Of a stretch of 64,000 nt of DNA, positions 38,131 through 46,470 are shown in pieces. The position numbers and the translations under genes are program-made. The stretch is from assembly GCA_014642895.1 (NCBI GenBank), contig BMJD01000001.1:124001-188000 (forward strand), read 5' to 3'. Position 1 is the first letter of the stretch. Each line of letters opens with the position of its first letter. This DNA is from Lentibacillus populi. Lineage in GTDB: Bacteria; Bacillota; Bacilli; Bacillales; Amphibacillaceae. The notes under the pieces were generated by a model that saw only the letters and a list, made by a program, of their open reading frames with translations, did no database searches and was not told where the DNA came from.

Positions 38131-38288
38131 GTGCGTGTTCAAAAAGTCGCCGAATGAGAAGCAAGAAGGTCGAGGCGGCGTAGCTTTGAGCACCGGAGTG
38201 TACATAAAAAAGGTACATGAGGAGCGGAAAAGCAAGCGGGCGACTCGATTCGCCGCTTATCATTTGGTGACATTTTGAACATCCTCTT
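38131..38288. repeat. Family C repeat, full MITE-like copy
   Basis: About 158 bp with terminal inverted repeats GTTCAAAAAGTCGCC (38137-38151) and GGTGACATTTTGAAC (38266-38280). The interior is non-coding, with GCGGCGTAGCTTTGAGCACC and a GGTACATGAGGAGCGG stretch. Decayed relatives lie at 30551 and 41343. Confidence 0.85.
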
Positions 38289-38340
38289 TAAGAAGTTTAC
38301 TCTGTTAAGTTATTCTAATCAAGGAGGTTATTTCATTTTC

Positions 38341-38787
38341 ATGAAGAAAATAACGTATATCGATAATATGGAGAAATGGCAGAAGGAATTTTCCTTTTTC
38401 ATCCCGATTAAAATCCGTTTTTCGGAAACGGATATGTATGGCCATGTAAACAATGTTTCACCATTTATTTACTTTGAGGAAGCACGTATCGAGTTTTTGA
38501 AGTCGGTCGGTCTATTCACCGATGCCAAGCGTGAAGATGGGATGCCAATCGTTGCGGATTTGCAATGTGATTACCATAAGCAAATGTTTTTTAATGATAC
38601 ATTAAAATTATATGTAAAGGCGAATCATGTTGGTAATACTTCAGTAGACATTCATTATATGGCTTTGAATGAAGCTGGGGACATAACGCTAACAGGGCGT
38701 GGCAGATTAGTACATATCAATCCATCAACTGGCAAACCAATTCTCCTTACGGATACAATGAAGGAGAAATTGTCCAGAAATGGATAA
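38341..38787 (+). CDS. ysmA: 4HBT-family acyl-CoA thioesterase YsmA
   Basis: 148-residue hotdog-fold protein. IRFSETDMYGHVNNVSPFIYFEEARIEF is the 4-hydroxybenzoyl-CoA thioesterase signature with the catalytic Asp in ETDMYGHVNN. The substrate is unknown. The frame is open upstream into the family C repeat; the ATG at 38341 lies 13 bases after AAGGAGG, so the exact start is uncertain. Its TAA stop is the first three bases of a family B repeat. Confidence 0.85.
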   Translation: MKKITYIDNMEKWQKEFSFFIPIKIRFSETDMYGHVNNVSPFIYFEEARIEFLKSVGLFTDAKREDGMPIVADLQCDYHKQMFFNDTLKLYVKANHVGNTSVDIHYMALNEAGDITLTGRGRLVHINPSTGKPILLTDTMKEKLSRNG

Positions 38788-38882
38788 AGTGAAACTTCAT
38801 CAGTGGGGGTTTCCGACACATAGGAAGTTCTAGTGCAGGTGTTATCACAGGACGTGGCATTTTAGTCTTTGTTCTCGTCTAG
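38785..38882 (+). repeat. Family B repeat, left part
   Basis: From TAAAGTGAAACTTCAT at the ysmA stop to TTTTAGTCTTTGTTC, including CAC-AGGAC-GTG. It matches the left half of the copies at 19195 (reversed) and 44701. The right half resumes at 39189. Confidence 0.82.
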
Positions 38883-39195
38883 GAAATTATAAAATTTTGC
38901 GGCTGTGGATAACTTAATAACCGGATAAGCCACGTCCGGCTCCAGCGCCCAGCGGCTAGTGTGCTTCCTTCACCTCCGTACGATAAGTCAACATCGACTC
39001 GGGTAAGAAGGAAGGCCGACTAAAAGCGGACTTTGCGTCCAACTCACGTCTACCCCTTTTGCAGGGGCATGTTTCCTTTATCTCCTACGGTAGGAATGTT
39101 CGGTTAAAACCGCTGCTTTGCGCAGCAACACCGAACCACCCTGCTTGGCAGGGCGCAGCACATACGCCGCTAAACGGGCGCTTGCGCCTTTGTTC
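38883..39195 (-). repeat. Family A repeat, long form, inserted in family B
   Basis: Reverse copy with tail-like AGGAAATTATAAAATTTT, closing stem AGCGGC/GCCGCT, and hairpins GCTGC-TTTGC-GCAGC, GGAC-TTTGC-GTCC and CCCTGC-TTG-GCAGGG. It ends in TTTGTTC, which is also the last sequence of the left part of family B. Confidence 0.92.
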
Positions 39196-39292
39196 CTAAA
39201 ATCAGGAATTTATGGTTGTTTATTCCCGGCCTTCACGTTTTTTTACTCGCGCTCAGAGGTGAGGTATTACAGCCCGTTAATGTCTGACAAAG
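39189..39292 (+). repeat. Family B repeat, right part
   Basis: From TTTGTTCCTAAAATCAGGAAT to CCCGTTAATGTCTGACAAAG, matching the right half of the other family B copies. Confidence 0.8.
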
Positions 39293-39296
39293 CAGA

Positions 39297-39331
39297 AAAC
39301 CGACTTTCAAGGAATGAAAGTCGGTTTTCGT
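39297..39331. terminator. Terminator of gerE
   Basis: AAAACCGACTTTCA and TGAAAGTCGGTTTT pair perfectly around a five-base loop next to the gerE stop. Confidence 0.92.
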
Positions 39332-39555
39332 TAGAGCTTTAATTCCCCCATACGAAGGAGCTCTACTACTGCTTGTGATCGCCCCTTGACTCCTAATTTT
39401 TGCATAGCATTTGAAATATGGTTACGGACAGTCTTCTCAGATATAAACAATTCCTGGGCAATTTCTTTTGTTGTTTTGTCTTGTACTAAGAGTTCAAATA
39501 CTTCTTTTTCCCTTTTTGTTAATAATTGCTTCGGTTTATACTCGTTGTCCTTCAA
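39331..39555 (-). CDS. gerE: Spore-coat transcription regulator GerE
   Basis: 74 residues, a bare LuxR-type helix-turn-helix: LLTKREKEVFELLVQDKTTKEIAQELFISEKTVRNHISNAM. In B. subtilis GerE acts last in the mother-cell cascade, activating or repressing coat genes together with sigma-K. Length matches the family. AAGGAGGGG precedes the ATG. A decayed partial copy of it lies about 400 bases upstream. Confidence 0.95.
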   Translation of the reverse strand: MKDNEYKPKQLLTKREKEVFELLVQDKTTKEIAQELFISEKTVRNHISNAMQKLGVKGRSQAVVELLRMGELKL

Positions 39556-39804
39556 ATGTTAACCCCTCCTTACTGTCATAGAGATGCAGAACGAAGGGAA
39601 ATTATTTAGTCACTATAGCTTATGAAAGTAGAGTAAATCGGTGAGTACAAAATCAGTAGAGGAGATCAATTTGAATAATGCATACAAAAGTAATGATCAG
39701 CCAATAACCAATAAAGCTTAAATGAAATATCCATTTTACTTTGGTATTGTATTTACAAAAAAATACATTTATCAGAGATTCACTTTGTAATGTCATTTTT
39801 ATGT

Positions 39805-39890
39805 TCGCTATTAGTACCATAGCATTTAAAAATATGGTTACGGACAGCCGGTTCAGAAATAAACCATTTCTAAACCGCAAAGGCAAATAA
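39805..39890 (-). pseudogene. Decayed partial duplicate of gerE
   Basis: CATAGCATTT, AATATGGTTACGGACAG and TCAGAAATAAACCATTTC closely match 39404-39450 inside gerE, which encodes the recognition helix FISEKTVRNHISNAM. Here the frame reads FLNRLSVTIFLNAM with frameshifts and no intact domain. The rest of 39556-40040 shows no gene. Confidence 0.65.
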
Positions 39891-40050
39891 AGAAACACCT
39901 GAATATACTATGAAAAGGAAACTATATAGGAGCAAAATGTGACAAAAAGGTTACAATCAGACAAGGATTGACAGTAAAGGTGAGATATCTCGACTGATTC
40001 TGTGTTAAAATAAGCTGAGGGAATAGAGGATATCATGGGAGGTTGCCCAC

Positions 40051-40503
40051 TTGGAAAACGAAATCTCAGCAGAATCAATAGCCGATTTAGAAAAAAGACT
40101 ACGTTATATATCGGGAATAATCAAACAAAACGGGCGTAAAATATTGGAAAATTATCCAATTACCGCACCACAATTTATTGCACTGCAGTGGTTAGTTGAA
40201 GAAGGTGATTTGACGATCGGAGAGCTTTCCAAAAAAAATGGTTTAGCATTCAGTACAACTACTGATTTGGTCGATCGGATGGAAAAAAATAAACTTGTGG
40301 AACGGGTACGTGATGTAAACGATCGCCGTGTTGTTCGCATCCATGTATTAAAAAAAGGCCGAAGTATTATTGAAGAAGTAATAACAAAACGGCAGGAGTA
40401 TTTAGGTGAGATATTGCAAAGCTTCTCACTGGAGCAGACAGGTACGTTAAATGAATTATTGTCTTTACTTCACAAGCAAATGAAGAGCTTTCATGATAAA
40501 TAA
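40051..40503 (+). CDS. ysmB: MarR-family regulator YsmB, TTG start
   Basis: 150 residues with a MarR winged helix: LTIGELSKKNGLAFSTTTDLVDRMEKNKLVERVRDVNDRRVVRIHVLKKG. The ligand and targets are unknown. The TTG follows GGGAGGTT. It precedes racE, as in B. subtilis gerE-ysmB-racE-gerM. Confidence 0.88.
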   Translation: MENEISAESIADLEKRLRYISGIIKQNGRKILENYPITAPQFIALQWLVEEGDLTIGELSKKNGLAFSTTTDLVDRMEKNKLVERVRDVNDRRVVRIHVLKKGRSIIEEVITKRQEYLGEILQSFSLEQTGTLNELLSLLHKQMKSFHDK

Positions 40504-40525
40504 CAGCAAAGAAGAGGCGATTTTT

Positions 40526-41341
40526 TTGGATTCAGCAATTGGGGTCATTGATTCAGGGGTTGGCGGTCTGACAGTAGCACATGAACTTATTAGACAACTG
40601 CCAAAGGAGCACTTGATTTACCTTGGGGATACACTAAGATGCCCATACGGACCACGGTCAAAAGAAGAGGTAAGGAAATTCACCTGGGAAATGGTGGAAT
40701 ACCTACTACGAAAAAAGATAAAAATGCTTGTTGTGGCGTGCAACACAGCTACCGCCTTTACGCTAACAGAACTACAGGAAGAATTGACGATTCCGGTTAT
40801 CGGTGTTATTCAGCCAGGAGCACGGGCAGCAATAAAGAATACGAATAATGGCCATATCGGTGTAATTGGAACAGAGGGAACGATCAGCAGTAATGCCTAC
40901 CCTGAAGCTTTAAAAGATATCAGATCGGATATTCATGTTAATGCCCAAGCCTGTCCAATGTTTGTACCAATGGTGGAGCAGGGGATATTATCCGGGGACG
41001 AGGCGAAACAGGTAGTGGAAGAAACCCTAAGGCCAATGAAAGAAAAAAATCATCTTGACACATTAATTCTGGGATGCACCCATTATCCATTAATTAAAGA
41101 TACCATACAAGAGGTCATAGGCAGCCATGTCACCGTGATTTCTTCAAGCGAAGAGACTGCCCGCGAAACGAGTACTATTCTCGAATTTCATAATGCTTTA
41201 TATAAAGGAAAACGGATACCTAACCATCAATTTTATGCGACTGGCGAGCTGGCAACATTTAGTAAAATTACCGAAGAGATTTTTAAGACTTCTACAGCCA
41301 ATTTTCAAACGGTATCAATTGAAAAGGCAGTCATTTGCTAA
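40526..41341 (+). CDS. racE: Glutamate racemase, TTG start
   Basis: 271 residues. Supplies D-glutamate for peptidoglycan. GVIDSGVGGLTVAHEL, the catalytic cysteines in VACNTATAFT and GCTHYPL, and YLGDTLRCPYG are intact. An alternative ATG at 40493 overlaps the ysmB end; the family usually starts a few residues before IGVIDSG, and AGAGG lies 8 bases before the TTG, so I prefer 40526. Confidence 0.92.
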   Translation: MDSAIGVIDSGVGGLTVAHELIRQLPKEHLIYLGDTLRCPYGPRSKEEVRKFTWEMVEYLLRKKIKMLVVACNTATAFTLTELQEELTIPVIGVIQPGARAAIKNTNNGHIGVIGTEGTISSNAYPEALKDIRSDIHVNAQACPMFVPMVEQGILSGDEAKQVVEETLRPMKEKNHLDTLILGCTHYPLIKDTIQEVIGSHVTVISSSEETARETSTILEFHNALYKGKRIPNHQFYATGELATFSKITEEIFKTSTANFQTVSIEKAVIC

Positions 41342-41342
41342 T

Positions 41343-41396
41343 AAGGTGTTCATAAATCGCCACTTGTCTTTTGCTCATTTTTTAAACATCCTCTTA
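41343..41396 (+). repeat. Family C repeat, decayed remnant
   Basis: GGTGTTCATAAATCGCC and TTTTTTAAACATCCTCTT resemble the two ends of the element at 38131, with the interior lost. It lies between racE and gerM. Confidence 0.6.
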
Positions 41397-41499
41397 GATC
41401 AGAATGACAGCATCCTGATATTTTTTTCTGCATTGGTTGGTCTAATTTTATGATGGGCTCGTATATATAGTAGTACAAACCATCGTAGGAGGGAATAAC

Positions 41500-42588
41500 A
41501 TGCAGAAGCGCGGTATATTACTTGTGACTGGGATCATGAGCATTTCCATTATATTGACAGGGTGTTTTGAGGGGGAGCAATCGTTAGAGGACAAAATGGA
41601 TCCACCACAGGGGGCGGAAGAGGTAGACAACCTCGATAATTCAAAGTCCGGGGATAAAGCTGCTAATGAAAAAGCGAAGACTGATGAGGAAGAGGGTACG
41701 GCCGAGGAAACGGTGAAGCGGCAATTATTTTTAATTGATGCCAATGGAATGGTAGCACCGCAAACATTAGAAATACCAAAGGATGACTCGATGGAAGTAG
41801 CAGCCCAGGCTTTACAATATTTAGTAAAGGATGGACCGGTTCAGGATATTCTGCCAAATGGATTTCAGGCGGTACTCCCCGCTGGAACAGAAGTTTTAGG
41901 GCTTGATTTAGAAGATAATGGTACACTGGTCGTGGACGTTTCAAAGGAATTTGAAAATTACAAAGCAGAAAATGAATTGAAAATCTTGCAGGCAATGACA
42001 TACACACTAACACAATTTGATAGTGTCAACAAAATAAAATTACAAATAAATGGGTATCCACAAGATGAAATGCCGGTTAATGGCACTCCGATCGGGAACG
42101 GCTATTCAAGGACGAATGGGATTAATCTAACTGAAACAGATACGGTAGATCTGATTGACAGCAAAGCAGTGACAATGTATTATCCAACCGAATACAATGA
42201 CACAAACTATTTTGTACCAGTTACCCAGCACATAAAAGCCGACGGCGAAGAAGTTTATGACTCGATTATCCAAGCGCTAGTCAATGGGCCGGGATATGAT
42301 GTTAATGCAAAACAAGTTTTTAATTCCGATGTAGCGTTAGCAGCGGAACCAACGTTAAATAGTGGTGTGCTGGAATTAGTTTTCAATAAAGAGATATTAA
42401 AAGACGCGGATAAAACCACAATTTCCGACGATGTAATGGAAACGCTGGTTCGAACATTAACAGAACAAAAAGATGTGAAAGCTGTTAACGTCAAAGTAGA
42501 AAATGTGGAGAAATTGTTCAATGAGAATGGGAAAGAATATACAGAACCGGTAACTAGGGAAATGGTTACGAACACGGAAAAATTATAA
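41500..42588 (+). CDS. gerM: Germination/sporulation lipoprotein GerM
   Basis: 362 residues. The signal peptide ends in the lipobox LTGC (Cys at about 22), followed by an acidic linker (to about 70) and two GerMN domains (about 75-195 and 215-350). In B. subtilis GerM joins the SpoIIIAH-SpoIIQ channel during engulfment. AGGAGGG precedes the ATG. Confidence 0.92.
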   Translation: MQKRGILLVTGIMSISIILTGCFEGEQSLEDKMDPPQGAEEVDNLDNSKSGDKAANEKAKTDEEEGTAEETVKRQLFLIDANGMVAPQTLEIPKDDSMEVAAQALQYLVKDGPVQDILPNGFQAVLPAGTEVLGLDLEDNGTLVVDVSKEFENYKAENELKILQAMTYTLTQFDSVNKIKLQINGYPQDEMPVNGTPIGNGYSRTNGINLTETDTVDLIDSKAVTMYYPTEYNDTNYFVPVTQHIKADGEEVYDSIIQALVNGPGYDVNAKQVFNSDVALAAEPTLNSGVLELVFNKEILKDADKTTISDDVMETLVRTLTEQKDVKAVNVKVENVEKLFNENGKEYTEPVTREMVTNTEKL

Positions 42589-42590
42589 AC

Positions 42591-42624
42591 AGAGCGGCTG
42601 GATTGTACAGCCCCTCTTTTTGTT
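42591..42624 (+). terminator. Terminator of gerM
   Basis: AGAGCGGCTG (42591-42600) and CAGCCCCTCT (42608-42617), followed by TTTTTG. Confidence 0.85.
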
Positions 42625-42726
42625 TGAAGGACTTTTTAGAATGATTTATACAGAGCTCAATGTATGAACGTGTTGCAATAGCGAAAAATATGTTACGATT
42701 AGGTTTGACATAAGGAGGAATTTAGA

Positions 42727-43500
42727 ATGAGAAATGATCAACGTTCAACAAATAGTTTACGCCCCATTACGATTACCCCCAATTTTGTTAAACACCCTGA
42801 AGGATCTGTGTTAATTCAAGTTGGGGATACCAAAGTGATTTGTAATGCCAGCATTGAAGATAGAGTTCCTCCATTTATGCGTGGACAGGGAAAAGGATGG
42901 ATAACAGCTGAGTATGCGATGTTGCCGCGTGCGACCGAGCAGCGAAATATTCGTGAATCGTCCAAAGGGAAAGTAAGCGGAAGAACGATGGAAATTCAGC
43001 GTTTGATCGGACGAGCATTACGAGCCGTAGTTGATTTGGACAAAATAGGCGAGCGTACCGTTTGGGTAGATTGTGATGTCATTCAAGCTGACGGCGGGAC
43101 AAGAACAGCATCAATAACTGGAGCTTTTGTAGCGGTTGTACACGCTTTTGGGAAACTTTTGGAAAAAAAGGTATTATCGAAAATGCCAGTTACCGACTTT
43201 TTAGCTGCCACATCTGTTGGTGTCCTGCCAAATGGAACAGAGATATTGGATTTGAACTATGAGGAAGATTCCAAAGCACATGTTGATATGAATATTGTGA
43301 TGACAGGTTCCGGTGAATTTGTTGAACTTCAGGGAACCGGTGAAGAGGCAACTTTTACAGCAAATCAGCTACAGACAATGCTTCAGCTTGCCAATGAAGG
43401 TATCGTAACTATAATTGACAAGCAAAAAGAATCGCTTGGTGATTTAGTGAACCGGATTGGAGAAACAATTCCCAGAAAGTCTGTGGAGGAAAAAGGATGA
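42727..43500 (+). CDS. rph: Ribonuclease PH
   Basis: 257 residues. Phosphorolytic 3' trimming of tRNA precursors. [61 protein letters not shown] and [19 protein letters not shown] are diagnostic. AAGGAGG precedes the ATG. Overlaps ysnA by four bases (ATGA). Confidence 0.97.
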   Translation: MRNDQRSTNSLRPITITPNFVKHPEGSVLIQVGDTKVICNASIEDRVPPFMRGQGKGWITAEYAMLPRATEQRNIRESSKGKVSGRTMEIQRLIGRALRAVVDLDKIGERTVWVDCDVIQADGGTRTASITGAFVAVVHAFGKLLEKKVLSKMPVTDFLAATSVGVLPNGTEILDLNYEEDSKAHVDMNIVMTGSGEFVELQGTGEEATFTANQLQTMLQLANEGIVTIIDKQKESLGDLVNRIGETIPRKSVEEKG

Positions 43501-44108
43501 AGCAACTGATCATTGCAACAAAGAACCAAGGAAAAGCAAAAGAATTCAACGTTTTTTTCGGGCAGTTTCATATCAATACCATTTCTTTACTGGATTTATC
43601 CGAAACGATACCAGATATTGAAGAAACAGGGACAACCTTTGAAGAAAATGCCGCGATAAAGGCTGAAACAATCGCAAACAGAATGAGAATACCTGTTTTA
43701 GCGGATGATTCCGGTTTAATGATTGATGCATTGGACGGAAGACCAGGCGTCTATTCCGCACGATATGCAGGGGAACCCAAAAGTGACGAGGCCAATATAA
43801 TGAAAGTGCTGGGCGAGCTGGAGGGTATTCCGGCTGAACAGCGACATGCGCGTTTTGTCTGCGTGCTCGCAATCGCTATACCGGAGCAGGAAACAACTTA
43901 TTACAAGGGTTTCTGTGAAGGCAGTATTGTCGTTCAGCCCCGAGGAACACACGGTTTTGGTTATGATCCAGTCTTTATTCCTGATGGTTATACGAAAACA
44001 ATGGCCGAACTTGCTCCAGCTGAAAAGAATAACATAAGCCATCGAAAAAACGCCATTTCCCGATTGGAAAAAGATTTACCTTATGTAATGGAACAGCTTG
44101 CAGATTAA
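43497..44108 (+). CDS. ysnA: XTP/dITP (non-canonical purine NTP) pyrophosphatase
   Basis: 203-residue RdgB/HAM1 protein that hydrolyses ITP, dITP and [16 protein letters not shown] (substrate phosphates), [26 protein letters not shown] and [11 protein letters not shown] are conserved. The start overlaps the rph stop and is translationally coupled, with AGGAAAAAGG upstream. Confidence 0.95.
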   Translation: MKQLIIATKNQGKAKEFNVFFGQFHINTISLLDLSETIPDIEETGTTFEENAAIKAETIANRMRIPVLADDSGLMIDALDGRPGVYSARYAGEPKSDEANIMKVLGELEGIPAEQRHARFVCVLAIAIPEQETTYYKGFCEGSIVVQPRGTHGFGYDPVFIPDGYTKTMAELAPAEKNNISHRKNAISRLEKDLPYVMEQLAD

Positions 44109-44193
44109 ACTATCATGTCAAGTTGTCTAATTTTTTGAGATCCCTTTTGCGGATGATATAATGAATGAATAAACATCAAAAGAGGGGATTCCA

Positions 44194-44703
44194 TTGCCTA
44201 AAGTATTAATTGTAAGTGATAGCCATGGTTTAACAGCTGAATTGGACCAAATTAAAGAAAAGCACCAGACAGACTACATGTTCCATTGTGGCGACGCTGA
44301 GCTGGATATGGATGCAGCCGAACTTGAGGGATTTATCAAGGTAGCCGGGAATTGTGATTTTGATACCCGATTCCCTGATGAGCAGCTGGCAGAAATGGAA
44401 GGGGTAAAATTCTTTATTACGCATGGTCATCTATACAACGTGAAGGCGAATCTGATGACTTTATCCTATCGGGCACAGGAGAACAATGCCCAGGTTGTCT
44501 GCTTTGGCCATACACACATTGCGGGTGCGAAGAAGATTGGCGATCTATTGTTTATTAATCCTGGCAGTATCCGTCTGCCAAGGAACAGGCCGGAAAGCAC
44601 TTATGCAATTATGGACTGGAAAACGAAAGATGATGTTCATGTATTTTTCTATACGATGAATGGTGAGCAGGTAGACGAACTTACATACGATACATCATTA
44701 TAA
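44194..44703 (+). CDS. ysnB: YfcE/MJ0936-type metallophosphoesterase YsnB, TTG start
   Basis: 169 residues with the calcineurin-like metal motifs SDSHG, FHCGDAE, AGNCD, ITHGH and FGHTHIA. A small phosphodiesterase whose natural substrate is unknown. The TTG follows AGAGGGG. Its TAA stop is the first three bases of a family B repeat. Confidence 0.9.
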   Translation: MPKVLIVSDSHGLTAELDQIKEKHQTDYMFHCGDAELDMDAAELEGFIKVAGNCDFDTRFPDEQLAEMEGVKFFITHGHLYNVKANLMTLSYRAQENNAQVVCFGHTHIAGAKKIGDLLFINPGSIRLPRNRPESTYAIMDWKTKDDVHVFFYTMNGEQVDELTYDTSL

Positions 44704-44916
44704 AGTGAAAGTTCATTTAGTGGGATGGCCCTTTCTCCTCTCCCTAATGTTAGTTGAGGCCCTACGATGTGTCACAAAGACGATGACATAAGGATGTGGC
44801 GTTTTTAGTCTTTGTTCCTAAAATCGGACATTACGGCTGTTTATCCCCCACCTTCTGAGTTTTTGGTTTACTCACACATAGAGGTGGGGGTATTACAGCC
44901 CGTTTGAGTGATCAAA
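44701..44916 (+). repeat. Family B repeat, intact copy
   Basis: From TAAAGTGAAAGTTCAT at the ysnB stop, through TTTTAGTCTTTGTTCCTAAA, to CCCGTTTGAGTGATCAAAG. It carries a strong CCCCCACCT...AGGTGGGGG stem near 44852-44889. It fills most of the gap before the tRNA promoter. Confidence 0.85.
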
Positions 44917-44973
44917 GTTGTACAGACCTTATCCATCAAGAACAGGCTTTGTACAATAATTTTTATTCTGGTA

Positions 44974-45002
44974 TTGACAAAAAAATTCCTAATGACTATA
45001 AT
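44974..45002 (+). promoter_or_regulatory. Consensus promoter of the tRNA pair
   Basis: TTGACA (44974-44979), a 17-base spacer, and TATAAT (44997-45002): a perfect sigma-A promoter, 55 bases before the first tRNA. Confidence 0.93.
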
Positions 45003-45057
45003 AATTGTTGTCTGTTAAAAAATGCATATTCGAATTACATAATGGCGACTTGCTCTC

Positions 45058-45131
45058 GCGGGTGTAGTTTAGTGGTAAAACCTCAGCCTTCCAAGCTGAT
45101 GATGAGGGTTCGATTCCCTTCACCCGCTCCA
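45058..45131 (+). tRNA. tRNA-Gly (anticodon TCC)
   Basis: Acceptor GCGGGTG pairs with CACCCGC. Anticodon arm TCAGC-CTTCCAA-GCTGA gives anticodon TCC. T-arm GAGGGTTCGATTCCCTT. The 3' CCA is encoded. Confidence 0.97.
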
Positions 45132-45144
45132 TATATATGTGCAT

Positions 45145-45218
45145 GTCCCAGTAGCTCAGCTGGATAGAGCAACAGCCTTCTAAGCTGTGGGTCGCAGGTT
45201 CGAATCCTGCCTGGGACG
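45145..45218 (+). tRNA. tRNA-Arg (anticodon TCT)
   Basis: Acceptor GTCCCAG pairs with CTGGGAC. Anticodon arm ACAGC-CTTCTAA-GCTGT gives TCT. T-arm GCAGGTTCGAATCCTGC. The terminal CCA is not encoded (GCT follows), so CCA must be added after transcription. Confidence 0.96.
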
Positions 45219-45231
45219 CTAGATTCTGATA

Positions 45232-45267
45232 AGAAACCTATACCGAATGAAATAGGTTTCTTTTTTT
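45232..45267 (+). terminator. Terminator of the tRNA pair
   Basis: GAAACCTA and TAGGTTTC form a stem followed by seven Ts. Confidence 0.92.
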
Positions 45268-45350
45268 ACATACATGTTTGATTATTTTACATTGGGGGTA
45301 TGTATTTCTTATGACAGATTACCATAGTAAATAATGAAAGGAGTTAAGAG

Positions 45351-46328
45351 ATGAAGGATAATCATAATATTATTCTTTTTCCTAAATGGAAAACAGTACT
45401 CGAAGAAGAGAGTCTCGCAGCTCTCAAAGAAAAACGGTACGAAGAAGCATTGAAGAAATTAAACAAATTAATTAGCTATCACGTTCATAATCATGAAATA
45501 ATGATCGGGAAGCTAATATGCTTAATGGAATTGGGCTATCATGACGAGGCACAGGATTTGTGTGAAACGTTACTTGTTGATAAAGATCAGAACTATTATC
45601 AATATCTACATATTTATTTAACGCTACTATTCCAGACAAGCCAATACGAATTATTAATGGAACAGGTAGATTATGAACTGCAAACGGGAAAAATACCGAG
45701 TCCATACAAGAAGCAGTTTGAACAGTTGTATAATATGAGCCGAAACATGCACGACCAACTGCAGGAAGAGAAGACGACAAAGTACATAAATGAATTACTC
45801 AAAGCAGTTGAAACCGAGGATCATACGAAGCAATGGTTTTTGATAGAAAAAATAAGAAAGATTAAAGCCAAGCCGCCATTGAAATTTGCGGATCCGCTTT
45901 TACACAATGAGCTGATCCATCCAGTTATAAAAACAGCAATTTTTCAATGGCTGCAGGAGATGAATGTTTCGGAACAGGTAGCTATACATAAATTAGATTT
46001 ACGGTTAACCACTGATCCAACAAAAATAACGAAAATAACGGAACATGGGGTTGTTAAACAAACAAAACTATTAATTGGTGATCTGGAACAGGAAAATCCG
46101 ACCTTATACCTGCTGTTGGAAAAAGTGTTTTATCGATATGCATATGTCCGTTATCCAATCATGCCACCAAGTGAGGATGTTACGGCAATTGCTGAAGCTT
46201 TAACTTCTGTTGGAAAAGAGTATTTAAATTTGTCCGCTGAAAATGAAATGGAAAGTGAAAAGGTCTTACATTATAAGAAAGAAATTAAAATGTGTGAAGC
46301 ATTATATTTGTCCGTCATAGATGAGTAA
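45351..46328 (+). CDS. ysoA: TPR-like protein YsoA
   Basis: 325 residues, all helical, with TPR-like repeats in the first half (EEALKKLNKLISYHVHNHEIM, YHDEAQDLCETLLVDKDQN). No enzyme motif is present. Position upstream of tig matches B. subtilis ysoA. It probably acts through protein contacts; the function is unknown. AAAGGAG precedes the ATG. Confidence 0.8.
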   Translation: MKDNHNIILFPKWKTVLEEESLAALKEKRYEEALKKLNKLISYHVHNHEIMIGKLICLMELGYHDEAQDLCETLLVDKDQNYYQYLHIYLTLLFQTSQYELLMEQVDYELQTGKIPSPYKKQFEQLYNMSRNMHDQLQEEKTTKYINELLKAVETEDHTKQWFLIEKIRKIKAKPPLKFADPLLHNELIHPVIKTAIFQWLQEMNVSEQVAIHKLDLRLTTDPTKITKITEHGVVKQTKLLIGDLEQENPTLYLLLEKVFYRYAYVRYPIMPPSEDVTAIAEALTSVGKEYLNLSAENEMESEKVLHYKKEIKMCEALYLSVIDE

Positions 46329-46341
46329 AGCCCGGAAATGC

Positions 46342-46369
46342 TTGAAAGGGCTGTTAATTATGTTATAAT
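46342..46369 (+). promoter_or_regulatory. Promoter of tig
   Basis: TTGAAA (46342-46347), a 16-base spacer, and an extended -10 TGTTATAAT (TATAAT at 46364-46369). Confidence 0.7.
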
Positions 46370-46470
46370 AAGATGGTTGTAAATTTGCAGTACATCGTGC
46401 AGCATTCTGATAAATGAATGATTGTGAACAATTAATTTTAATGGAATTAATAGATTTTGGAGGGAATAGC

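Noticed and set aside
39653-39898. 81-codon hydrophobic frame upstream of gerE on the minus strand
   Set aside because: It overlaps the decayed gerE duplicate, has no ribosome site and shows no family features.
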